A DNA stretch of 11,973 nt from Acidimicrobiia bacterium (GCA_030598025.1 JAUVQS010000036.1:1-11973), one strand, 5' to 3'; shown: positions 1-6,179, counted from the stretch's first letter. Notes: a model not told the origin generated them from the sequence alone. A program made the numbers and translations.

Positions 1-517
1 CGACTGCGGCCGTATGCCGGAGGGAGACCGTGGTGTCTAACCCTCCGGCAGCGGAATCCTGGGCAGTTGCCCCGACGCAGTAGTCGAGAGCGAGGCCGAT
101 CACGACGGTCGACGTGACGGCTCGCTCCTGGAGGAAACCCGCCATCGGTGTAGGAGAAGTGCTCCCGGAAACAGGGTCGCGCATTGTGAATCCCGAATAC
201 CCGTCCTCCCCGTTGGTTCCCTTCCGAACGGTGGGACCGGCCACGACGAGACGAGGATGAAACTCGGCACCCCACGAACCCGCAACGCAGTGAACCGGCC
301 AGATACCGCCGTCCTTCTCGAAATGCGGGGTATCCGGCGGGTGCCAGTCCTGGGTGTAGACCACAAAGGCCCCTGCGGACGCTGCCCGGATGATCTCGAG
401 GTTGATCGGCCCGACGATCGTGTCACCCTCCGACACGAACAAGCTTCCGTCGGGGTCGGCGAAGTCATTCTGCATGTCGACCACGATCAAGGCTGTGTCG
501 GCGTCATAGGTGAGCAT
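1..517 (-). CDS. pncA: Nicotinamidase (PncA/isochorismatase-like hydrolase), 3' end outside window
   Basis: Hydrolyses nicotinamide to nicotinate and ammonia in NAD salvage, in the cytoplasm. Translating the minus strand from ATG at 517 gives 172 residues without a stop before the window edge. The cysteine-hydrolase triad of this family is visible: D14 in VVDMQNDF, K99 in VRKGTN and C147 in GLALDYCVGAT. The metal site is also intact: D57 and H59 in TQDWHPPDTPHF, H65 in the same stretch, and H76 in WPVHCVAG, matching the Asp and three His of mycobacterial PncA. Family members are about 185-210 residues, so only a short C-terminal part is missing. It diverges from pncB, the next enzyme of the same route, with 26 bases between the annotated starts. 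No Shine-Dalgarno is seen; a TATGCT box at 524-529 points to a leaderless mRNA. Family assignment is very sure. Confidence 0.95.
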   Translation of the reverse strand, partial: MLTYDADTALIVVDMQNDFADPDGSLFVSEGDTIVGPINLEIIRAASAGAFVVYTQDWHPPDTPHFEKDGGIWPVHCVAGSWGAEFHPRLVVAGPTVRKGTNGEDGYSGFTMRDPVSGSTSPTPMAGFLQERAVTSTVVIGLALDYCVGATAQDSAAGGLDTTVSLRHTAAV

Positions 518-523
518 GATTCG

Positions 524-529
524 AGCATA
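524..529 (-). promoter_or_regulatory. Predicted -10 box for leaderless pncA
   Basis: Read on the minus strand this is TATGCT, which fits the TANNNT pattern. Its last base is 7 positions before the A of the pncA ATG, so transcription would start on the start codon itself. A weak -35-like TTGCGC lies 16 bases upstream, at 546-551 within the pncB start region. The absence of a Shine-Dalgarno supports leaderless translation. Inference from spacing only. Confidence 0.5.
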
Positions 530-539
530 CGGCAACGAG

Positions 540-545
540 TACAGT
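540..545 (+). promoter_or_regulatory. Possible -10 box for pncB (would imply a GTG start at 553)
   Basis: TACAGT fits TANNNT and overlaps the annotated GTG at 544. If used, transcription would begin at about 552-553, where a second in-frame GTG (553) could act as a leaderless start, shortening the protein by three residues. No convincing -35 or Shine-Dalgarno is seen for either start. Confidence 0.3.
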
Positions 546-2082
546 GCGCAACGTGTTGACCACCGGGATTCTCTTCACCGATCACTACCAGTTGACGATG
601 GCGCAGTTGTACTTCCGCGCCGGATTGGGTGATCGACCGGCTCGATTCGAGCACACTTTTCGGGCCTATCCGGATTACGGCACACATCAGGCCGGCTACG
701 CGATCGCAGCGGGCCTGGGGCCATTCGTCGACTGGATGGAAACTGCCCGGTTCGATGACGAAGCGGCCGACGCTCTCCGGTCGCTCCGATCCGGCGACGG
801 AGGAGCGTTATTCGAAGACGACTTTCTTGATTGGATGCAACAGATCGGTGGCTTTGGCGATGTCTCCCTCTCGGCGGTCCCGGAGGGTAGGGTCGTGCAT
901 CGCAACACTCCGATCGCCGTCGTCGAGGCTCCGCTGGTCATGGCGCAACTTCTCGAGTCTTCGCTGCTCAATCATCTGAATTACGCAGCCCTGATCGCCA
1001 CCAAGGCTTCCCGGGTCGTGGAGGCTGCGCATGGTGGATCGGTGCTCGAGTTCGGCCTTCGCAGAGCGCACGGTTTCGGCGGGAACGGTGCCTCGCGATC
1101 GGCGTTGATCGGTGGGGCAGAGTTCTCGTCGAATGTCGGCCTGTCGCACGAGCTTGGTATCCCCTCAAAGGGAACTCACGGCCACTCGATGGTGCAGGTG
1201 TTCATGGCGATCGCCGGGGGAGAGCTCGAAGCATTTCGAGCGTACGCCGACGCTTATCCAGATGATTGTCTGCTGCTCGTCGACACGATCAACACGCTGG
1301 AATCCGGCGTTCCCAACGCCATCCGGGTGTTTGAGGAGTTGAAAGGGAGAGGCCATCGACCGGTAGGAATTCGTCTCGATTCTGGCGACCTTGCGCATTT
1401 GGCCGTTCGTTCGGCGGCATTGCTTGACGCGGCCGGCTTTGCCGGCACTTCGATAGTCCTGTCGAGTCAGCTCGATGAGTTGACAATCTGGCAGATTCGG
1501 AATCAGGTGGCTGAGGAGGCCCCCCGATACGGCCTGGATGTCGATCAGATGCTGTCGCGACTCGTCTACGGCGTTGGTTCCCGGATGGTGACATCCGACG
1601 GAGATCCGAGTTTCGATGGTGTCTACAAGGCAGTAGCCGTCAGGGATGCCGCAGGCGCCTGGCAGCCGGCGATCAAGATCTCCGACTCTCCCGACAAGCT
1701 GGCATTGCCGGGGGTCAAGTCACTGTGGAGGGTCTACGACGAGCGTGGAATCGCCACGGCCGACGTCATCACTCTGGAGGGCGAAGACATGGAGCGGCGC
1801 CCCCTGGAGGTTCTCCATCCGACCCGGCCGGGAGTTGGAAGGTCGCTGGATGTGAGCCAGGTCTCCGCTGTTGAACCACTCCTCGAGCCGGTGGTTGAGA
1901 ACGGTCGGCGTGTTGCCGATTTCGGAGGAATCGTTGAGGCGCGGAGCCGTCGCATTGCGGACCTCGACCGTCTGGATGCCGGCGTCCGCCGGCTGGTGAA
2001 CCCGCACACCTATCACGTGTCGGTAACGAGGCCTCTGCTCGAACTCAAGCAATCCCTGATTGAGGCACATCGGGCCGGGTAA
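544..2082 (+). CDS. pncB: Nicotinate phosphoribosyltransferase
   Basis: Converts nicotinate, PRPP and ATP to nicotinate mononucleotide, the step after PncA in the Preiss-Handler salvage route; cytoplasmic. The protein of 512 residues opens with FTDHYQLTMAQLYFRAG (residues 11-27), the family's substrate-site signature. It carries KGTHGHSMV with H212/H214, the region of the phosphorylated active-site histidine, and IRLDSGDLA (R277-D282), the phosphate/PRPP-binding region. Length is normal for the actinobacterial type. The start is uncertain: GTG 544 gives the longest form and GTG 553 is equally plausible. Both keep the TDHYQLTM motif, while ATG 598 would cut into it. The gene is divergent from pncA and convergent with the thioredoxin-fold gene (22-base gap). 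No oddities in the body of the gene. Confidence 0.96.
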   Translation: MRNVLTTGILFTDHYQLTMAQLYFRAGLGDRPARFEHTFRAYPDYGTHQAGYAIAAGLGPFVDWMETARFDDEAADALRSLRSGDGGALFEDDFLDWMQQIGGFGDVSLSAVPEGRVVHRNTPIAVVEAPLVMAQLLESSLLNHLNYAALIATKASRVVEAAHGGSVLEFGLRRAHGFGGNGASRSALIGGAEFSSNVGLSHELGIPSKGTHGHSMVQVFMAIAGGELEAFRAYADAYPDDCLLLVDTINTLESGVPNAIRVFEELKGRGHRPVGIRLDSGDLAHLAVRSAALLDAAGFAGTSIVLSSQLDELTIWQIRNQVAEEAPRYGLDVDQMLSRLVYGVGSRMVTSDGDPSFDGVYKAVAVRDAAGAWQPAIKISDSPDKLALPGVKSLWRVYDERGIATADVITLEGEDMERRPLEVLHPTRPGVGRSLDVSQVSAVEPLLEPVVENGRRVADFGGIVEARSRRIADLDRLDAGVRRLVNPHTYHVSVTRPLLELKQSLIEAHRAG

Positions 2083-2086
2083 CTAT

Positions 2087-2102
2087 CGCCGGAGACTCGG
2101 CG
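2087..2102. terminator. Small GC hairpin between convergent genes
   Basis: CGCCG (2087-2091) and CGGCG (2098-2102) form a 5-bp perfect stem with a 6-base loop, in the 22-base gap between the pncB stop and the stop of the minus-strand thioredoxin-fold gene. No T-tract follows on either strand, so it is at most a weak bidirectional terminator. Confidence 0.3.
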
Positions 2103-2104
2103 CC

Positions 2105-2476
2105 TCACCCGGTGCTATTGGCGTGGTGCGCCAACAATGCGTCCACCTCCCGGACGGCACCGGGCCCACTCCGTCGCATCGTCACGTCGCCGTCATCGGA
2201 AACAACCAGGGCTGTTGGGACCGAGTGCACAACCAGGCCGCGCTCCCGGGCGTCGGTGTGGTCGAGCACTCGAACGGTGACATTGGGACCTCGCCGGCGA
2301 AGAGCGGAGAGAAGGCGGTCACACCATCGGCAGTCGGGTCCGATCACGACGACGATGCCCGTCGGAAGTGATGCGTTGTCGGTTCGTCCGGTGCGCCTCT
2401 GGACTGCGGACAGCGTCACGAGGCCGACGAAAAGCACCGCGGCCAGCAGAGCGATTCGAAGTGCTAGATCGATCAT
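2105..2476 (-). CDS. Membrane-anchored thioredoxin-fold protein
   Basis: A 123-residue protein. Residues 2-25 form one hydrophobic helix, an uncleaved anchor or signal, followed by a short basic linker (QRRTGRTD) and a compact thioredoxin-like domain. The beta strand GIVVVIG leads into PDCRWCDRLL, a CxxC pair at C49 and C52. VHSVPTALVV supplies the cis-proline loop (P87) that faces the CxxC in this fold. It therefore looks like a thiol-disulfide oxidoreductase at the membrane; substrate unknown. The ATG at 2476 is chosen over an upstream in-frame start because it overlaps the stop of the DUF4395 gene as ATGA, indicating translational coupling, and because it puts the hydrophobic helix at the N-terminus. 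The outer face for the CxxC domain is likely but unproven. Confidence 0.8.
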   Translation of the reverse strand: MIDLALRIALLAAVLFVGLVTLSAVQRRTGRTDNASLPTGIVVVIGPDCRWCDRLLSALRRRGPNVTVRVLDHTDARERGLVVHSVPTALVVSDDGDVTMRRSGPGAVREVDALLAHHANSTG

Positions 2477-2895
2477 GAAACGGCCCGTTCGTAAATGAGG
2501 CACCCGACACAAATGCGTGCGCCGGCCGCCAGCGCGGCGAGGACAGTGACGGTGAGCGTCAGTGTCCACCCGAGTGCAGACAAGTCGAAGACGAAGGCGA
2601 TGGTCGCAATCGAAAGGAATATCGAGCCGAGTAGCTGAGCAAACCGTGGGGGCGCTGCTGCCTCGAACTCAACCGGCCCGTTCGGTTGGAGCCGTGGACG
2701 CACTGCTCCAACGTACAACCTGGTGAGCGGCGCGAATCGCGGACCTCCGAAGAAGGAGATGATGAGCGTTGCCGCCGACAACGCCACCAACCACTCGATC
2801 TGGGCGATGAAGGCGGCCCCGGTTAGCGCCGCGATTGCAGCTTGATTGAAGCGGGGTATGTTGACGTCGACGGTTTGGACGGATGCGGTAGTCAT
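2473..2895 (-). CDS. DUF4395 family integral membrane protein
   Basis: A 140-residue membrane protein matching the DUF4395 pattern as I know it: VDVNIPRFNQAAIA near the N-terminus (residues 9-22), RFAPLTRLYVGAVRPRL mid-protein, PPRFAQLLGSIF before the second hydrophobic pair, and a C-terminal CVGCLIYE with a CxxC pair at C129/C132. Hydrophobic stretches at about 20-50 (probably two helices), 88-104 and 107-127 suggest four membrane helices. The molecular role of DUF4395 is not established. The paired cysteines at a membrane edge and the ATGA-coupled thioredoxin-fold partner downstream suggest disulfide exchange across or at the membrane, which is inference. GGAG at 2904-2907 lies 8 bases before the ATG and fixes the start. 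Confidence 0.82.
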   Translation of the reverse strand: MTTASVQTVDVNIPRFNQAAIAALTGAAFIAQIEWLVALSAATLIISFFGGPRFAPLTRLYVGAVRPRLQPNGPVEFEAAAPPRFAQLLGSIFLSIATIAFVFDLSALGWTLTLTVTVLAALAAGARICVGCLIYERAVS

Positions 2896-3242
2896 GATGA
2901 AGGCTCCAGAACTGAGGATGTGACGCCAATGACCAGGTCTCTCGGGTGGGATGGCGTCGTCTACAGGGAGCGCAGCGATGTGTCGCTCAGGTGGGACACC
3001 CGAGAGCTAGAACACGCGCAAAACGTCAAGATCAACATCGTGACGGCGAGCGTAGCCTGGATCTCCGCATAGTGGTACTAACCGACGGGTTGGCTGGGTT
3101 CTCGAGAGAGCGCGATGTGACCGAGCAATTGTCGAGAGCGATGTCACTAGATCATTCTCTCCGTGAGAAATGAGCAGGGTTTCCCCTATACACGACCACT
3201 CTCCGTGGCTATGGTGAGAATTCGCAACCAAAGGGGCTGGTC
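2896..3242. other. Divergent intergenic region with four copies of a GATGTGAC-like octamer
   Basis: No convincing gene lies in these 347 bases; the open frames present lack family features. GATGTGAC occurs at 2917-2924 and 3114-3121, GATGTGTC at 2977-2984 and GATGTCAC at 3140-3147. The last two downstream copies sit in a longer imperfect direct repeat: TCGAGAGAGCGCGATGTGAC (3102-3121) and TCGAGAGCGATGTCAC (3132-3147). The copy at 2977 lies inside a small hairpin, AGCGA-TGTG-TCGCT (2974-2987). The region separates the DUF4395 unit from the protease gene and could hold operators for either. Confidence 0.4.
3187..3215 (+). promoter_or_regulatory. Predicted promoter of the FtsH-like gene
   Basis: TATACA (3187-3192) and TATGGT (3210-3215) are separated by 17 bases, as in sigma-70/SigA promoters. 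The predicted transcript would start near 3222 and carry a good Shine-Dalgarno, AGGGG at 3232-3236, six bases before the TTG start. The transcript probably also covers the DUF3179 gene downstream. Confidence 0.5.
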
Positions 3243-5084
3243 TTGGCGGGCACGGTCGCGATCAAGCGTGAACGACATCGGAGGCGGCGTCTGCGGACGC
3301 TCGCCATCATCCTCGGCGTAATTGCCGTTTGGATGTATTCGCGGATTTTCGACGGCAATACGCCGTGGCCGCATATGCCGCAGCTCGGGCCCGACGCCAT
3401 GTTCTGGCTGCCCGGGATAATCCTCATCTTGCTGCTCGGCCTCGTGCTGGTTGTTCCGATGTTGGGAAACTCACGATCACCCCATGTCACGTTCCGGCCC
3501 GAAGAAATCGACGTGTCATTCGCCGATGTCCATGGCGCGGACCGGTTGAAGGAGGAGGTGCGGCACACTCTCGACGTCCTCCTCGACTACCGGCGGTTCC
3601 GCGACGAGATGGGTGGAAGCCCACGACGCGGGGTCTTGTTCGAAGGCCCCCCCGGAACCGGCAAGACCTACATGGCGAAGGCCATGGCCGCGGAGGCGGA
3701 GGTTCCGTTCCTCTATGTGTCGGCCACGGCGTTCCAGAGCATGTGGTACGGAATGACGGCGCGCAAGATCCGGAAGTTCTTCAAAGATCTTCGCAAGGCC
3801 GCCCGGGCGGAAGGTGGAGCAATCGGCTTCATCGAAGAAATCGACGCGATCGGGCTCAGCCGGTCGGGTGTGAGCGCACCGGCGGGCGGTGCCGCCCGGT
3901 CGATGACACTCAATCGATCTGGAGTCAGTCAGGAGACCGGTGGAACCGTCAACGAACTACTGATTCAAATGCAGAGCTTCGACTCCCCGCCGTTCTCGTC
4001 CAAGGTGAAGGGCCTCTTCAAGGATGTTGTCAATCGCTACCTGGCTCCCGAGCGCCAACTCAAGAAGGACTCACCCGAGTACACGAACATTCTTCTGATT
4101 GCCGCCACGAACCGCGCCGCGGCTCTCGACCCCGCTCTGATGCGGCCGGGTCGATTCGATCGGGTGCTGCATTTCGACCTCCCGAGTCGCACCGCTCGGC
4201 TCGCCTTGATCGACTACTTCCTATCCGGCAAATCCCACGACCACGAAATGGGCGAGTTGGACGTACGCGAGGATCTCGCCGCGGCCACCCTCGGCTACAC
4301 CCCTGCCTCGCTCGAGAGGTTGTTCGACGAGGCACTCTTGCTGGCGTTGAGGGACGATCGGTCGGCGCTCACCTGCGCCGACCTGTGGCAAGCGCGCATG
4401 GAGATCGAGATCGGGCTGCCCGAACCGCTCGACCTACCCGAGCATGAACGCCGGACTATCGCAACGCATGAAGCGGGTCATGCAACGGCTGCGTATCTGG
4501 TCGGGAAGGGACGAAAGCTCGAGGTGCTGTCGATTATCAAGCGCAAGGAAGCGTTGGGCTTCCTCGCTCATCGGCTTCGTGAAGAGCGCCACACCCAGCA
4601 GCGAAGTGAGATGCTGGCGTCCATTCAGATCGCGTTGGCCGGGATGGTTGCTGAGGAATTGTTCTTCGATGAATCCGGCAGCGGCCCGGCCGGTGATCTG
4701 GCTACCGCCACCAGCATCGCAGTGGAGATGGTCGGGTCGATGGGAATGGGCGGTTCACTCATCTCCTACCGGGCACTCGATGGCGGTCCGTTGGCAGGCA
4801 ATCTTGCCGCCACCGTGCTGGCCGACGAGCACGGACGGAAGGCTGTTGATGGATTGCTTGCTTCTCAGAAGCAGGAAGCGACCACCCTTCTCGCCGGGAA
4901 TCGCCACATCATCGAGGCATTGCGTGATCAACTGCTTCTCCGAAGCGAACTGGTAGATGAGGAGATCATCGACGTGATCGAAGGAGCGGTAGCCGTCGGC
5001 AGCGGAGCGATTCGCACCCTCATAGATCTGCGTGACGAGGATCTGATCATTCAGCGCCATCCCGGCGACTCCGGATTCCTCTAG
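3243..5084 (+). CDS. FtsH-like membrane AAA+ zinc metalloprotease, divergent
   Basis: ATP-driven unfolding and proteolysis at the cytoplasmic face of the membrane is the expected role. The 613 residues show a basic N-terminus, two membrane helices (about 17-36 and 53-74) with only about 16 residues between them, then the AAA module: Walker A GPPGTGKT (135-142), pore loop MWYG (167-170), Walker B region GFIEEIDAIG (195-204), sensor 1 IAATN (286-290) and arginine-finger region RPGRFDR (301-307). The peptidase follows: HEAGH (409-413), with D485 in GPAGDLATA as the likely third zinc ligand. Unusual points are the first Walker B acid (E198 instead of Asp), about 45 extra residues between Walker B and sensor 1 including a repeated RSGVS (207-211, 225-229), and a very short external loop instead of FtsH's folded domain. 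TTG start is set by AGGGG. It is probably a separate FtsH-like paralogue rather than the housekeeping FtsH. The DUF3179 gene follows after 54 bases, likely in the same operon. Confidence 0.9.
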   Translation: MAGTVAIKRERHRRRRLRTLAIILGVIAVWMYSRIFDGNTPWPHMPQLGPDAMFWLPGIILILLLGLVLVVPMLGNSRSPHVTFRPEEIDVSFADVHGADRLKEEVRHTLDVLLDYRRFRDEMGGSPRRGVLFEGPPGTGKTYMAKAMAAEAEVPFLYVSATAFQSMWYGMTARKIRKFFKDLRKAARAEGGAIGFIEEIDAIGLSRSGVSAPAGGAARSMTLNRSGVSQETGGTVNELLIQMQSFDSPPFSSKVKGLFKDVVNRYLAPERQLKKDSPEYTNILLIAATNRAAALDPALMRPGRFDRVLHFDLPSRTARLALIDYFLSGKSHDHEMGELDVREDLAAATLGYTPASLERLFDEALLLALRDDRSALTCADLWQARMEIEIGLPEPLDLPEHERRTIATHEAGHATAAYLVGKGRKLEVLSIIKRKEALGFLAHRLREERHTQQRSEMLASIQIALAGMVAEELFFDESGSGPAGDLATATSIAVEMVGSMGMGGSLISYRALDGGPLAGNLAATVLADEHGRKAVDGLLASQKQEATTLLAGNRHIIEALRDQLLLRSELVDEEIIDVIEGAVAVGSGAIRTLIDLRDEDLIIQRHPGDSGFL

Positions 5085-5138
5085 ACAGGACTCCGACAAT
5101 CGCTGGAATGCGGGCGGCTGGTCGAGGTTGGAATCCAT

Positions 5139-6155
5139 ATGCGATCCCTCGCCTTCGTCGCTGCCGTTGTATTCATTGCGATCGGACTGTTGTTTGTCGC
5201 CGTCGGCGGTACCGACCGCGGGCCGGCGATAGACATCACTTCAATCGATCCGAATGCCGTGTTCGATCCGGTCCGGGCCGGCGACGAGTTGCCTCCCGGA
5301 TTCCGGCAACTACTGCCCCGGGATGCAATCCAGCCCATCTATGTGCCGCAGTTCGTCCGGGCGACCGAAGCGTCTTGGGACGATGAGACGCTGGTCATCG
5401 GTGTTGAACTCGGCGGGGAGGCGAAGGCCTATCCCGTTTCATACTTGAACCGCAGGGAGATGGTTGTTGACCGTTTCGGCGACATACCGATCCTGGTCAC
5501 CTGGTGACCGTTGTGCTCAACGGCGATGGTCCATCGCCGAGAAGTCGAAGGCTCTGAGATCGTCCTCGGCAACCAGGGGGCATTGTGGGGGAACGCAATG
5601 ACGTGGTGGGATCACGAGACCGGCAGCGTTTGGAGTCAGCCAAAGGGCGAAGCGATTATCGGCCCCCTCAAAGGCACGAAGCTCGAACTGCTTCCGTCGA
5701 ACCTCACACAATGGGGAGCCTGGAGAGAAGCGCACCCGGATACGATGGCGCTCGATGCTCCCGGTGATATCACGAGATTCAGCCTCGATCAGACCGTATT
5801 GGTTGTTGATTTCGGTACCGAGACAGTTGCCTACCCGGTTTCGCAGGTGCGGTCCGTCGGTGCTGTGAACGACCAGGTGGCAGGAGTCGAGGTGGTCGTG
5901 GTGTTCGATCCGTCTGATGACCAGAGGTGGGCCGTCTTCTCGCGACGCCTCGACGACCGTATCGTCGAGCTTGTCGTCGAAGAGGGCCGCCTCGTTGATG
6001 TTGGTACGAGGTCCGTGTGGGACCCGGTGCGGGGTATCGCACAATCGGGCCCGCTCGAAGGGCAGATCCTGGATCAGCTGCCGGGCTTCACATCATTCCC
6101 GGATGATTTCTTCACTTTCTGGCCCGACGGAAGGGTGTGGGAACCAGCGGGTTGA
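5139..6155 (+). CDS. DUF3179-family extracytoplasmic protein, candidate selenoprotein (in-frame TGA = Sec123)
   Basis: A 338-residue product if TGA at 5505-5507 is read through. Residues 4-24 are a hydrophobic signal or anchor. The DUF3179 core follows: YVPQFVRATEASW, GGEAKAYPVSYLN, FGDIPILVTW, then TGA, then PLCSTAMV, with downstream family signatures TGSVWSQPKGEAIIGPLKG and WGAWREAHPDT. The family consensus here is V-T-[Y/W]-C-P-L-C, so TGA replaces the first cysteine and gives a U-P-L-C motif (U123, C126). The frame is unbroken on both sides and a SECIS-like hairpin follows. The His usual in the L-N-W-H-E motif is Arg here (LNRRE). Residues from about 240 repeat the core weakly without the Cys/Sec motif. 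Function of DUF3179 is unknown; a redox role is inferred. ATG 5139 is preceded by GAGG (5124-5127). Alternatives are a nonsense mutation or a sequencing error. Confidence 0.85.
5495..5523 (+). repeat. Two further inverted repeats overlapping the UGA codon
   Basis: GGTCACC (5495-5501) and GGTGACC (5503-5509) form a 7-bp perfect inverted repeat around T5502, with the UGA inside the right arm. CCGTTG (5508-5513) and CAACGG (5518-5523) form a 6-bp stem with a UGCU loop, beginning immediately after the UGA and sharing three bases with the SECIS stem. These structures compete with, or stack on, the SECIS hairpin. Confidence 0.6.
5505..5507 (+). other. In-frame UGA, predicted selenocysteine codon
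   Basis: Codon 123 of the DUF3179 gene. It aligns with the first Cys of the family CPLC motif, differs by one base from either Cys codon, and is followed by C (UGAC), the context also found at the E. coli fdhF selenocysteine codon. Other genes in the window (both DUF4395/thioredoxin-fold genes, zinc ribbon, hydrolase, beta-propeller) end with TGA, so TGA is not a general sense codon here. Confidence 0.8.
5521..5539 (+). promoter_or_regulatory. Predicted bacterial SECIS hairpin
   Basis: CGGCGATGG (5521-5529) and CCATCGCCG (5531-5539) are perfect inverted repeats around T5530. Folded realistically this is a 7-bp stem closed by U-A with a GGUCC loop (5528-5532). In E. coli fdhF the SelB-binding loop is GGUC, about 18 bases after the UGA; here 20 bases separate UGA and loop. 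It lacks an obvious bulged U, which fdhF has. The hairpin lies wholly within coding sequence, as bacterial SECIS elements do. Confidence 0.75.
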
Positions 6156-6167
6156 TGATGGGCTACG

Positions 6168-6173
6168 TAGACT
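6168..6173 (+). promoter_or_regulatory. Predicted -10 box for a leaderless zinc-ribbon mRNA
   Basis: TAGACT fits TANNNT, with its last base 7 positions before the A of ATG 6180, so transcription would begin on the start codon. No Shine-Dalgarno precedes that ATG. The -35 region is poor. This mirrors the arrangement at pncA. Confidence 0.5.
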
Positions 6174-6179
6174 CTCCGC

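Noticed and set aside
2842..3231. Small open frames in the gap between DUF4395 and the protease
   Set aside because: No start signals, no family likeness and composition like out-of-frame GC-rich DNA; the region is better read as regulatory.
3329..4447. 372-residue open frame on the plus strand inside the protease gene
   Set aside because: It is another frame of the FtsH-like gene, Arg/Pro-rich with no family features; the 3243-5084 frame carries all motifs.
5505..5507. TGA read as Trp or Gly under an alternative genetic code
   Set aside because: Several other genes in the window end at TGA where their families end, and TGG is used for Trp throughout, so a general reassignment does not fit. 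A plain nonsense mutation remains possible but does not explain the hairpin or the exact Cys position.
5511..6155. Separate gene starting with TTG at 5511 after the TGA
   Set aside because: Its first residues (LCSTAMV) continue the conserved motif of the upstream frame without a gap, and no Shine-Dalgarno precedes the TTG. It is the second part of one DUF3179 gene.
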